Shown here piece after piece: positions 9,240 through 19,277 of a stretch of 64,000 nt of DNA; the stretch's first letter is position 1, and the number at the start of each line of letters is the position of its first letter. The stretch is taken from NCBI GenBank assembly GCA_003021105.1, contig PXRG01000005.1:1-64000 (forward strand), given 5' to 3'. The translations under genes were made by a program, and so were the position numbers. Under the pieces are notes generated by a model, which ran no database searches, was not told the origin of the DNA, and saw nothing but the letters and a program-made list of their open reading frames with translations. This DNA is from Halobacteriales archaeon QS_1_68_17 (lineage in GTDB: Archaea; Halobacteriota; Halobacteria; Halobacteriales; Haloarculaceae).

Positions 9240-10490
9240 CTACAGCGGGTCGCCGAACGCGTAGACGGTGTTGTGGCCCGTGATCTCGACGTCCACGAAG
9301 TCGCCCACGTCGACGCCGTGGTCGCTCGCGTCCCGGATCACGACCTGGCGGTAGGCCTCGTCGTACCCGACCACCGAGTCATCGCGGCCGTCCTCGACGA
9401 CCAGCACCTCGCGCTCGGTGCCGACCATCTTCCCGTAGGCCGCGCCCACCAGGTCCATCTTCAGGTCGGTCATCTCCTTCGAGCGGTCCTTTTTCGTCTG
9501 CCCGCCGAGTCCCTTCATGTCGGCGGCGTCGGTGCCCGGGCGCTTCGAGAAACGGGTGACGTTGATCTTCTCCGGGCGGGTCTCGCGCATCAGCGCGAGG
9601 CTCTGCTCGTGGTCGCGGTCGGTCTCGGTGGGGAAGCCGACGATGAAGTCCGTCGAGAGCGTCCAGTAGTCGAGGTAGTCGTCGAACGTTTCGACGACCT
9701 CGACGTACTCGGCGACCTGGTGCTGGCGGCGCATGTCCCCGAGGACGTCGTCGGACCCCGACTGGACCGGCGCGTGCAGGAAGTTGTACAGTTTCTCGTT
9801 GTCCGCGAAGACCGCCGCCAGTTCCTCCCGGATGCCGTGGACGCCCTTCGGGTTGGCCATGCCCACGCGCACCCGGAAGTCGCCCTCGATGGCACAGATG
9901 CGGTCGAGCAGTTCGTGCAGTTTCCGCTCGCCGTCGTCCCAGCCGTAGACGCCGGTGTCCTGGCCGGTCACGCGGATCTCCCGCGCGCCGGCGTGGACCA
10001 GCGCCCGGGCCTGTTCGACGTTCTCCGCGACCGGCGGGGAGTCGATCTTCCCGGTCGCCTGCTTGGTGATACAGTACGAGCAGTCGCTCATGCACCCCCG
10101 CGCGATGGGGAGGATGCCGACTACGCCGTCGAGCACGGGGTCGGTGTCCGGCGCGGGTGTCGGACACTCGCCGTTGAGCACGTGGGCCGGCACGTCGTCC
10201 CAGTGGAGGACCGCGGCGTCGATGCCGGCCTCGCGGAACTGCTCGCCCTGCGCCAGGGCCATACAGCCCGTGACCACGAGTTCGGCCGTCTCGGCTTCGA
10301 GTTCCCTGGCCCGCCGGAGCATGTTCCGCTCGGTCTTCTCCAACACCGTACAGGTGTTGAGGATGGCCACGTCCGCCTCCGCCGGTCCGTCGGCGGGGCG
10401 GTGGCCGCCGTCCCGGAGCGCCCGCTCGATCTGGCGGGTCTCGCCCCTGTTCGACGTACACCCGTACGTCTCGATGTGGTAGCGGGCCAT
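9240..10490 (-). CDS. tRNA t6A37 methylthiotransferase (archaeal/CDKAL1 type, radical SAM)
   Basis: [47 protein letters not shown]. Confidence 0.92.
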   Translation of the reverse strand: MARYHIETYGCTSNRGETRQIERALRDGGHRPADGPAEADVAILNTCTVLEKTERNMLRRARELEAETAELVVTGCMALAQGEQFREAGIDAAVLHWDDVPAHVLNGECPTPAPDTDPVLDGVVGILPIARGCMSDCSYCITKQATGKIDSPPVAENVEQARALVHAGAREIRVTGQDTGVYGWDDGERKLHELLDRICAIEGDFRVRVGMANPKGVHGIREELAAVFADNEKLYNFLHAPVQSGSDDVLGDMRRQHQVAEYVEVVETFDDYLDYWTLSTDFIVGFPTETDRDHEQSLALMRETRPEKINVTRFSKRPGTDAADMKGLGGQTKKDRSKEMTDLKMDLVGAAYGKMVGTEREVLVVEDGRDDSVVGYDEAYRQVVIRDASDHGVDVGDFVDVEITGHNTVYAFGDPL

Positions 10491-10735
10491 CTACCCGGAG
10501 TTGCGGCCTGCCGGGCAAAAGGGCGACGGATTGCAGCGCCACCGGCGGCGGCCGCACCGCCGGACGCGCGAGACCTAGCTCGGGCCGGATCGACTCCCGG
10601 ACTGTCGCGTACCCGTCATCCGAGGAAGCTATTCAGTTCGCTACAGTCCGCCGGCGAGGGGATGACACGTAGCGAGCGGAAGCCCACCCGTTCACGGGTG
10701 GGTCCGAGCGACAGCATGGCTATCCAGTCAACGCG

Positions 10736-10879
10736 CTACGACTCGTCTGGATGTTCCACGTTATCGAGTCCTGTTTTGACTAACTCGATGTACGCTTCGG
10801 TGAGGTTTCGGTCGGTTTCTTCGGCCCATTCTTTCACCTGTCCGTGGAGCGACCACGGAATATCCACGTTTGGACGCAT
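10736..10879 (-). CDS. Short ribbon-helix-helix-like protein, divergent to tnpB within the element
   Basis: [47 protein letters not shown] (47 aa). Confidence 0.55.
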   Translation of the reverse strand: MRPNVDIPWSLHGQVKEWAEETDRNLTEAYIELVKTGLDNVEHPDES

Positions 10880-10922
10880 CAGTGATAAGACTTTAGGACC
10901 ACAAGACCATATCAGTGGTGTC

Positions 10923-12211
10923 GTGAGGCGAACCAACACGTTCGCGGTACGCCCGCTGTCCGACGACGACAAGCGGCTACTGCTGGATTTGTTGGATGCC
11001 TCTGCCAGCCTGTGGAACGAACTGAATTACGAGCGCCGCCAGCAATTCTTCGACGGCGAATCCGTGTGGGACACTGCCGACTACCGGAAACAGTACGTCG
11101 ATGTTCTCGGCTCTGCCACCGCACAGCAGGTCATTCGGAAGAACAAATCGGCGTGGCAGTCGTTTTTCGCCGCCCGCGAGAACGGCGAGGACACCGCCCC
11201 GCCGGGCTACTGGGGCAACGAGGACGATGGCCGCGAGCTACGCACGTTCATCCGCAACGACCAGTACACGCTGGAAACCGGCGAGCGGTCACGAGTCGAG
11301 ATACCAGTCGGCCAAGACCTGAAAGACGAGTACGGATTGGGCTATCACGACCGGCTTCGCCTCGAAGTCTGTGGCGCTCCCAAATGGGACGGCGAACAGG
11401 GCCGCTTGGAGATACAGTACGACGAGATAGACGACACGTTCAGGGCCTTTCAGCCTGTCACCGTACCCGATTCTCGACAGGATTCACCACTGGCTTCGGA
11501 AGAAGCCGTCACCAGAAATCTCCGATTTCTGGTTGCCCATCAGACGCAGTCTGATGACCGCGCTGGACGTGGGCGCGAACAATCTCGTCGCCTGTACCAC
11601 CACGACCGGCCAGCAATATCTGTACGAAGGCCGGGACCTGTTCGACCGCTTCCGCGCGGATACGGCGGCTGTATCGCAAACGGACGCGGCGGCGCGACCA
11701 CGCACAGGATGCACTGGTTCGGGACCTGCTGGAACGGCTCTACGCCGAGGGCGTAGCGACGGTGTACGTGGGCGACCTCACGGAGGTTCTGTCGACGCAC
11801 TGGTGCGCCGAGGTGAACGCAAAGACCCACCAGTTTTGGGCGTTCCGGGCGTTCATCAAGCGCCTCTCACAGACCGCCGAGGAATACGGTATCACCGTCG
11901 AGGTGCGGTCAGAAGCCGACACAACCCGAACGTGTCCGGCGTGTGGCGAACAGGACGACACCGACCGGGACGGCGACGTGTTTCGGTGTCCGTGCGGTCA
12001 GGAAGCCCACGCCGACCTCTGTGCGTCTCGGACGTTCCTCGAACAACAGGCTGGCGAAGAAGTCGGGCCGATGGCACGGCCCGTGCGTCTCAAGTGGGAC
12101 GACCACAACTGGTCGGAGCTATCAAACTCTCCCGAGAGGGCAAGTCCCAACGAGAAGCGCACAAACCGGAGTACCGGCGACGGGAAACTTGCCTCCGCGG
12201 GTGCGGCATAG
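10923..12211 (+). pseudogene. tnpB: TnpB RNA-guided nuclease family, disrupted across three frames
   Basis: Frame pieces: [130 protein letters not shown]. Confidence 0.88.
11508..11559. repeat. 52-nt insert in tnpB carrying two adjacent perfect hairpins
   Basis: accagaaatc-tcc-gatttctggt (11511-11533) and catcagac-gca-gtctgatg (11538-11556); length 52 = 1 mod 3, matching the frame change. Confidence 0.8.
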
Positions 12212-12242
12212 CCAACATCCCCACCGGAGGAATCCCACCCGT

Positions 12243-12490
12243 TTACGGGTGGGAGGGTGTCAATTCGGTGGCAAACGCGTCGAATCGTTCGAAATCGTCG
12301 TCGATCGTCAGTACCGTGTTCACTCCCTCGTCGATCGCTACCCGCGCGTAGTACCCGTCCCAGCCGTCGATGTCCGCGGTGCGTGCGCGGGCGAGGCCGC
12401 CGCGAACGGCCGCTTCGGACACCCGGTCGTACCAGTGGATACGCTTCGCGTCCAGGAAGTTCTCTCCCGCCGGGACGCCGTTTCCGACAC
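12243..12490 (-). pseudogene. C-terminal part of PIN-domain (VapC-like) toxin; stop codon lies in the IS right-end hairpin
   Basis: IDGWDGYYARVAIDEGVNTVLTIDDDFERFDAFATELTPSHP*. Confidence 0.6.
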
Positions 12491-12655
12491 CAGTTTTTCC
12501 ATTCGTTCGATGATCCGCTCGGGTTCGTCTTCCGGTTCGACGATCGCTCTGCCGTCCTCCTCGCGGACCTCGACTTCGGTCCCGGGAGTAATTCCCAGTC
12601 GATCCCGCACCTCCTTCGGGAGGACGATTCGCCCCTTCGCGTCTACCTTCGGCAT
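12483..12655 (-). pseudogene. AbrB/MazE-type antitoxin N-terminal region, runs out of frame into the toxin remnant
   Basis: MPKVDAKGRIVLPKEVRDRLGITPGTEVEVREEDGRAIVEP swapped-hairpin AbrB motif. Confidence 0.7.
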
Positions 12656-12720
12656 GTTCCCACTCGATGTCGGAACGACATGACCGTTTTGACCGCACTG
12701 CCGCGGTGGGAATCGCCGGG

Positions 12721-13356
12721 CTACTCGGCTTCGCGCCACTCCTCGACGATGGCGACGCCGCCCGAGGCACCGATGCGCTCGGCCCCGGCGTCGAACATCG
12801 CCGCCGCCTCCGGCCAGGAGCCGACGCCGCCGCTGGCTTTCACCGGCAGGTGCGCGGCCAGCCGTTCGACGTCGGGGACCGTAGCGCCGCCGTCGGCGAA
12901 CCCGGTGGCGGTCTTGAGGAAGTCCGCGCCGGCGTCGGCCGCCAGCCGGCCGGCCCTGTCGACGTCCCCGGCGGTCAGGCGGGGGCTCTGGACGATCACC
13001 TTCACCGTCACCGGCACCGCGGCGACGACCTCCGCGACGTCCCGCCGGAAGGCTTCGTCGTCGCCGTCGAGCAGGTAGCCGAGGTTACAGACCACGTCGA
13101 GTTCGTCGGCCCCGTCCCGCCAGGCGGCCTCGGCCTCGGCGGCCTTGGTGGCGGTGGCGTGTTGCCCGTGCGGGAAGCCGACCACCGTCACCAGCGTGAC
13201 GCCGGGCGCGTAGTCGGCGGCGTCGGGGGCGTAACACGGCGGAATACAGGCGTTCATCCCGTTTTCCGCCGCGGCGTCGAGCACCGCCGTCACGTCCTCC
13301 CACGTCGTCTCCGGACCGAGGACGGTGTGGTCGATGCGACCGGGTACGTCGTCCAT
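12721..13356 (-). CDS. deoC: Deoxyribose-phosphate aldolase
   Basis: [59 protein letters not shown]. Confidence 0.95.
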   Translation of the reverse strand: MDDVPGRIDHTVLGPETTWEDVTAVLDAAAENGMNACIPPCYAPDAADYAPGVTLVTVVGFPHGQHATATKAAEAEAAWRDGADELDVVCNLGYLLDGDDEAFRRDVAEVVAAVPVTVKVIVQSPRLTAGDVDRAGRLAADAGADFLKTATGFADGGATVPDVERLAAHLPVKASGGVGSWPEAAAMFDAGAERIGASGGVAIVEEWREAE

Positions 13357-13488
13357 GCCACCCACCACGGCACCACGTGTAAAAAACCCCCGCGCCCCAC
13401 ACCACGCGTGAAACCTTCCACGGCCAGTCAGGGCGACGGTTCCGCCACAGTCGGAAGCTTTTCGGTCGGTGCCTGCCGTGTCCGGGAT

Positions 13489-14259
13489 ATGGTCCTCCCG
13501 AGCGGACTGGTCGTGCCGCCGTTGCCGGTTCTGGTCGCCCTCGCGGCGCTCGCGCTCGGCGTCACGGCCGCGCTCTTGCGGCTCCACCCCGCGGCGAACG
13601 TGCTGTTCCAGCTCGGCGCGCTCCCCGGCTCCGTCGGGACAGCGTTCAGCGCCCCCTCGGTGTACGTCACGACGTACGTCGTCGCGGGCGCGGCCTGGCT
13701 GGCGGCGACCGGGGCGGCCGACGCCCGGGTCGACCGCGGCCGCGTCCCGCTGTGGCACGGGGCCGCCGGCACCGCGGTCGCCGCCGTCGCGGTCGGCCTC
13801 GTCGGGTCGTGGGGGCTCGCTGCCGGCCGGTTCTCGCCGCTGTGGCCCGCGGCGGGGACCGTCGCGGCGGCCCTGCTGACCGCCGGGACCTACCTGCTTA
13901 TCGCCCGCGCCCGGGAGTCGGTCGTCGACGAGACGGGGACTGCGGGCGCGCTGGTCGTGTTCGGGCACGCCCTCGACGGCGTCTCGACCGCTATCGGGAT
14001 CGACGTGTTCGGCACCGCCGAGCGCACCCCTCTCCCGCGGGCCATCATGGGCTTTGCGGGCACGCTCCCGACCGCGGACGCCCTCGGGGTCGGCTGGCTG
14101 TTCGTGCTCGTGAAACTCGGCGTCTCCGCCGCGGTGGTCGCCCTGATCGCCCCCTCGGTCGCCCGGGACCGGACCCGGGGCTATCTGCTGCTCGGGGCGG
14201 TGGCGGCCTTCGGACTCGGCCCGGGGGTCCACAACCTGCTGCTGTTCGCCGTCTCCTGA
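13489..14259 (+). CDS. DUF63-family integral membrane protein
   Basis: Polytopic; [18 protein letters not shown]...E...PRAIM. Confidence 0.8.
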   Translation: MVLPSGLVVPPLPVLVALAALALGVTAALLRLHPAANVLFQLGALPGSVGTAFSAPSVYVTTYVVAGAAWLAATGAADARVDRGRVPLWHGAAGTAVAAVAVGLVGSWGLAAGRFSPLWPAAGTVAAALLTAGTYLLIARARESVVDETGTAGALVVFGHALDGVSTAIGIDVFGTAERTPLPRAIMGFAGTLPTADALGVGWLFVLVKLGVSAAVVALIAPSVARDRTRGYLLLGAVAAFGLGPGVHNLLLFAVS

Positions 14260-14562
14260 ACGACACCACCCGAACACAATTCTTTGCACTCGACCGCCGG
14301 AACCATACGTCGGGGAAAGAGCGTCTCAGACGCCCGGAATGGGGCCAAATAAGCTATTCCACCAGTTATTTTTCAATACGGAAGGGCCGCTGGTCGACGG
14401 GACGTTGCTCGCGGTCAAATCTCCCCCACAACGCGAAAACGATGGCATCTTGGTCCCGATACTAGCCGCCGATGCCGTGTGCCAGTATTCCAACAAACAA
14501 TGTTTAGGATCTATCTCGGGACGGGAACGACCGGCTGTTCCGGAGTGATCGACAGTTGCCAT

Positions 14563-14582
14563 TTACAGGCATAGGGGTGTAA
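14563..14582. promoter_or_regulatory. Inverted repeat TTACA-N10-TGTAA (site 1)
   Basis: ttacaggcataggggtgtaa. Confidence 0.45.
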
Positions 14583-14609
14583 AGAGGAAGGGGTTCGTCG
14601 TCGTCCGAC

Positions 14610-14631
14610 GTTACAGGGCCATCGGTGTAAC
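14610..14631. promoter_or_regulatory. Inverted repeat GTTACA-N10-TGTAAC (site 2)
   Basis: gttacagggccatcggtgtaac; same half-sites and spacer length as site 1. Confidence 0.5.
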
Positions 14632-14665
14632 GGCCGCGGCGAGCGTTTGACACTCCCGAACGCGC

Positions 14666-15427
14666 TCAGGCGAACTTCGCGTTGATCTCGATGACGTTGG
14701 CCGACCGGAGGAGCTTGTGGGGGAGTTCCTCCGCGAACCGGTCGCCCTCCATGCGGCTCGACGGCCCGGAGATGCTGATCGCGCCGACGACGCCGTCGTC
14801 GGTCAGCGGGGCGGCCACGCACCGGAGCCCCTCGATTTTTTCCTCGTTGTCGATGGCGTAGCCGCGGTCGCGGATCGCGGCCAGTTCGTCGGAGAGGGCT
14901 TCCCGCGACGTGATCGTCTGTGCGGTCTGGGCGGGGAGGCCGTGGCGGTCGATGATTTCGTCGACCCGCCGTTCGGGCATGTGCGCGAGCATGGCCTTCC
15001 CCAGCGAGATGCAGTGGAGGTACTCGCGTTTGCCCGCCGTCGAGGCGGTGTTGACCGCGTTCTCCCCCCGGGCCTTGTAGAGGTAGACCGCGCGGCCGTG
15101 TTCCTCGGTGGCGAACTGGGCCAGTTCGCCCGTCTCGGCCGCCAGGTCGTCGAGTTCCTCCGCGACGACGTCGTAGACCTCCAGCCGGGAGGTGACGTAC
15201 TCTCCGAGGTCCAGGTACCGGAGGCTCAGGCGGTACGTGTCGCCGTCCTTGACGACGTACTCGCTTTCGAGCAACGTGGCGAGGTGGCTGTGGACGGTGC
15301 CCTTCGACCGGTCGAGCGCCGACGCGAGTTCCGTCACGCCCGCCCCGTCGCTGGCCTGGAGGTACTCGATGATGTCGATGGCCGTCTGTACGGCCTGCAC
15401 CGTCCGGGGGGATTGCTCGCCGTCCAT
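14666..15427 (-). CDS. IclR-family transcriptional regulator
   Basis: VQTAIDIIEYLQ...GVTELASALDRSKGTVHSHLATL...; effector domain SLGKAMLAHMPE. Confidence 0.93.
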   Translation of the reverse strand: MDGEQSPRTVQAVQTAIDIIEYLQASDGAGVTELASALDRSKGTVHSHLATLLESEYVVKDGDTYRLSLRYLDLGEYVTSRLEVYDVVAEELDDLAAETGELAQFATEEHGRAVYLYKARGENAVNTASTAGKREYLHCISLGKAMLAHMPERRVDEIIDRHGLPAQTAQTITSREALSDELAAIRDRGYAIDNEEKIEGLRCVAAPLTDDGVVGAISISGPSSRMEGDRFAEELPHKLLRSANVIEINAKFA

Positions 15428-15683
15428 ACGCGGCCGTGGTAGTCCCTGACATATAACTGTTTGCAAGGGCCGAACGCGAAACGCCGCCGAACGGCCGTTC
15501 CGACCCGTTCGCGCCGACACGTTATTCGTCGTCGTCACGTCGGGCAGTTTCCGGTGCCGCTCTCGGCGACGGTGCCGCCTTCCCGTTCGCGTAGCCCGAA
15601 CGGTCGCGTGCTGGCGGGAGCACGAACGCACGTGCGGGCGGGGACGTAACAGCTATGTACGTGGCTGGCACAGGTTCGGGCGT

Positions 15684-17124
15684 ATGGCGGAGACACGAGA
15701 GCACTCGGCAGGCGAGTCGCTCGTCCCCGGGGCGGCGTCGAACTACGTCGGCGGCGAATGGGTCGCCGCGACCGACGGGGACGAACACCCGGTCGTCAAC
15801 CCGGCGACCGGCGAGACACTGGGGACGGTCCCGTTTTCCGGCCCGTCGGCGGTCGACGAGGCCGTCGCGGCCGCGAACGAGGCCTTCCCGGAGTGGCGGC
15901 GGACCCCGCCGCATCGCGGAGGTGCTCGTCCGGGAACACGGGAAGACGCTCGCCGAGGCCCGCGGCGAGGTCCGGCGGGGTATCGAGAACGTGGAGGTGG
16001 CGGCGGGCATCCCGAACATGCTCCGGGAGGGCAGCGGGACCGTCGAGGACGTCGCCCCCGGGATGGACGAGGCGGCGATCCGCCAGCCCCTGGGGACGTT
16101 CGCCGCCGTGGTCCCGTTCAACTTCCCGGCGATGATCCCGCTGTGGTTCCTGCCCTACGCCGTCGCCACGGGCAACACGTTCGTCCTCAAGCCCAGCGAG
16201 CGGGTCCCGATGTCCTCGCAGCTGATCTTCGAGGCCATCGACGCCGTCGACTTCCCCGACGGCGTCGTCAACCTGGTCAACGGGAGCGCCGACACGGTGA
16301 ACGCGATCCTCGAACACGACGGCATCGAGGGCGTCTCGTTCGTCGGGTCCAGTGCCGTCGCCAGGCACGTCTACGAGACCGCGGCACAGCACGGCAAGCG
16401 CGTCCAGGCCCAGGGCGGGGCGAAAAACTACGTCGTCGTCACCGAGAGCGCCAGCCTCGACGACGCCGTCCCCAACATCATCGGCTCCGTCTACGGCAAC
16501 GCCGGCCAGCGGTGCCTGGCGAACGACGTGGTCGTCGGCGTGGGCGACGTGGCCGACGACCTGCGCGACCGCCTCGTCTCCGCGGCCGAGGACCTGACGG
16601 TCGGGAACGGCCGAGAGGAGGGGACGGACGTCGGCCCGCTGATCACGCCCGACTCCCGCGAGCGCGTGCTCGGGATGATCGCGGACGCCGTCGACGAGGG
16701 CGCGGAACTGCTGCTCGACGGCCGCGACTTCGAGCACCCCGACTACCCCGACGGGAACTTCATGGGGCCGACGCTGCTGTCGGGCGTCACCGCCGACATG
16801 GAGATCGCACAGGAGGAGATCTTCGGCCCGGTGCTGTGTTTCGCCGAGACCGACGACCTCGACGGGGCCATCGAGATGGTCAACAGCACCCGGTACGGCA
16901 ACGCCTCGTCGATCTACACCGAGCGGGGCGGCGAGGCCCGGCGGTACAAGTACGAGGTCGACGCCGGTAACGTCGGCGTCAACGTCGGCGTCTGTGCGCC
17001 AATGGGCTTTTTCCACTTCGGCGGCCGGAAGGAGTCCTTTTTCGGGGATCTCCACGCCCAGGGCGAGGACGCCGTCGCCTTCTACACCGACAAGACCATC
17101 GCAATCGAACGGTACTACGAGTAA
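15684..17124 (+). pseudogene. Methylmalonate-semialdehyde-dehydrogenase-like ALDH with frameshift and apparent ~20-aa deletion near 15905-15916
   Basis: N-term MAETREHSAGES..NEAFPEWRRTPP in one frame, then IAEVLVREHGKTLAEARGEV..QGGAKN..NAGQRCLAND to YYE* in another. Confidence 0.85.
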
Positions 17125-17154
17125 ACGGGCCGCTGATGGCCGCGGCGGCCGGGG

Positions 17155-17952
17155 TCAGTCGACTTCGGCGGCGTCGCGGTGTTCGGCGAGGGCGCGCTCG
17201 TAGGCGTCGATGGCGTCCTGGTTGCCGTTGGCCAGCGTCGTGGTGTCCTTGCCGACGATGAGGAAATCGAAGCCCTGTTCGATCCGGCGCGGGACGTGGT
17301 CGTGCTGGATCGCCAGCGTGCCGACCGGCGTGTCGGCGGCGTCCCCGGTGGCGATCACCCGGTCGATGGCGTCGGTGAACGCCTCGGCCTCCCACTGGCC
17401 GAACACCCCGAGCGACCCCGAGAGGTCGGCCGGCCCGACGAACAGCGCGTCGATCCCGTCGACGCGGGCGATCTCCTCGACGTTCGACAGCCCCGGTTCG
17501 GTCTCGATCTGGACGATCGTCAGCACCGACCCGTTGGCGTTGCGGACGTACTCCCGGAAGTTCAGCCCGTAGTTGGCGGCCCGTCCGGCGGCGATCCCGC
17601 GCCGCCCGTCAGGGGGGTACCGGACCGCCTCGACGAGTTCCCTGGCCTCGGCGGCCGACTCGATCATCGGTACCATCACGCCCCCGATCCCGATGTCGAG
17701 GACACGCTTGAGGCGGACGGGATCGTTCCAGGGCACCCTGATGACCGTCTCCGTCGTCCCCGGCGCGGCGTCGGTCGCCCGGTCCATGTTCTCGACCGTC
17801 TCCAGGCTCATCGTCGTGTGTTCGGTGTCCACGAGCAGGAAGTCGAAATCGAGGGTGGCGGTCAGTTCGGCCACGGACGGGTGGCCGATCGAGATCCACG
17901 TCCCGATCGGGTGCTCGCGATTCCTCACCTGCTGTTTCAGATTGTCGCTCAT
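17155..17952 (-). CDS. HpcH/HpaI-family aldolase
   Basis: IGTWISIGHPSVAEL; DFLLVDTEHTTMS; GGVMVPMIESAAEAR; VQIETEPGLSNVEEI; LFVGPADLSGSLG. Confidence 0.93.
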   Translation of the reverse strand: MSDNLKQQVRNREHPIGTWISIGHPSVAELTATLDFDFLLVDTEHTTMSLETVENMDRATDAAPGTTETVIRVPWNDPVRLKRVLDIGIGGVMVPMIESAAEARELVEAVRYPPDGRRGIAAGRAANYGLNFREYVRNANGSVLTIVQIETEPGLSNVEEIARVDGIDALFVGPADLSGSLGVFGQWEAEAFTDAIDRVIATGDAADTPVGTLAIQHDHVPRRIEQGFDFLIVGKDTTTLANGNQDAIDAYERALAEHRDAAEVD

Positions 17953-18170
17953 GTGTACACGGAGAGTGCTGCCGGCCGCCGGGGCAGGAGGCGCTGCCGC
18001 CCGGCAGGTGGTCGCCGCTCTCGCGCCGCCGAACGACCGGCAGTACTGTTTTCGATGCTGTTAGCGATGTTCCGGGCCATCCCACATAAAACGTGTGGGT
18101 GGCCGCCGTCGGTCGATTCGCGTCCGGGCGGGCACCACAACGCTAATGACCGGCACCGTCGAACGCCAGG

Positions 18171-19253
18171 GTGATGCGATTCGGAGTCGTCGGCTGTGGC
18201 ACCATCGCGCAGGTGATGCACGTCCCCTACCTGGCCGAACTCCCGTCGGTCGACCTCGCGGCGCTGGTCGACCCGGCCGGCGGCAGGGTCGAGACGCTCG
18301 CCGACCGCTACGGCGTCCCCGGCCGCTACCGGATGGTCGACGACCTCGTGGCCGACCGCGACGACTTGGACGCTGTCGTCGTCTGTCCCCCCCCCCACAC
18401 CCACGCCGACGTCGTCGAGACGACGCTGGGGGCCGGCCTGCACACCCTCGTCGAGAAACCGCTCGCGGCCCGCCCGTCCGACGCGGAGCGGATGGTCGAC
18501 GCCGCGGAACGCAGCGACGCGGTGGCCATGGTCGCGTACATGAAACGGTACGACCCGGCCTACGAGCGGGCCCGCGAGGAACTGTTCGGCCTCGACGGGA
18601 TCGACCTCGTGACCGCCTACGACGTCGACCCGGACCACGGGCGGATCATCGACGAGGTGTACGACCTCGTCCCGGGCGACCCGCCCGCGTCGATCATCGA
18701 GGAGAGCGTCGCCAAGCGCCGCCGCGACATCGAGTCGGCCGTCGGCACCGACGACGACGCGCTCGTCGACGCCTACGACTTCCAGATCGAGCACGTCTGT
18801 CACGACGTGAACGTCCTCCGGGGGCTGTTCGGCGACGTCGAGCGCATCCGCCACGTCGACGTCCTCGCCGACGGGCGGTACCTGACCGCCAGGCTCGACT
18901 ACGAGGGCGGCGTCCCCTGCGTGCTCGAATCGGGCGACTCCGACCGCAAGTGGTTCGAGGAGTACGTCCGCGTGGACGGCCCGAACGGGGTGGTGCGGGT
19001 CGACTTCTCGAACCCCTTCATCCGGAACAGCCCGACGGAACTGCAGGTCAAGCGGGGCATCGAGGACCTGGCGGACACGACCTACACGCCCGCCTACGAC
19101 GAGCCGTTCAAGCGGGAACTGGAGCGGTTCGTCGCCTGCGTCGAGGGCGACCGCGAGGTCCGGACGACCTTCGCGGAGGCGCGGGCGGACGTGGAACTGA
19201 TCGCGGACCTGTTCCGGACCGCCCGGAACGCCGACCGGTTCGGGAACTACTAA
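18171..19253 (+). CDS. Gfo/Idh/MocA-family oxidoreductase
   Basis: FGVVGCGTIAQVMHVPYL; HTLVEKPLAARPSDAERMVDAA. Confidence 0.93.
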   Translation: MMRFGVVGCGTIAQVMHVPYLAELPSVDLAALVDPAGGRVETLADRYGVPGRYRMVDDLVADRDDLDAVVVCPPPHTHADVVETTLGAGLHTLVEKPLAARPSDAERMVDAAERSDAVAMVAYMKRYDPAYERAREELFGLDGIDLVTAYDVDPDHGRIIDEVYDLVPGDPPASIIEESVAKRRRDIESAVGTDDDALVDAYDFQIEHVCHDVNVLRGLFGDVERIRHVDVLADGRYLTARLDYEGGVPCVLESGDSDRKWFEEYVRVDGPNGVVRVDFSNPFIRNSPTELQVKRGIEDLADTTYTPAYDEPFKRELERFVACVEGDREVRTTFAEARADVELIADLFRTARNADRFGNY

Positions 19254-19277
19254 GGACCACTCCCGACAGTACGAACC

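Larger units (their letters stand above)
10683..12253 (+). mobile_element. IS1341/IS605-type element bounded by matching end hairpins, no tnpA
   Basis: CCCACCCG-TTCA-CGGGTGGG at 10683-10702 and CCCACCCG-TTTA-CGGGTGGG at 12234-12253 enclosing tnpB remnants. Confidence 0.75.

Noticed and set aside
9273-10900. N-terminal part of the 827-aa plus ORF ending at 11756
   Set aside because: Antisense to the methylthiotransferase gene; only the segment from about 10923 is real TnpB coding.
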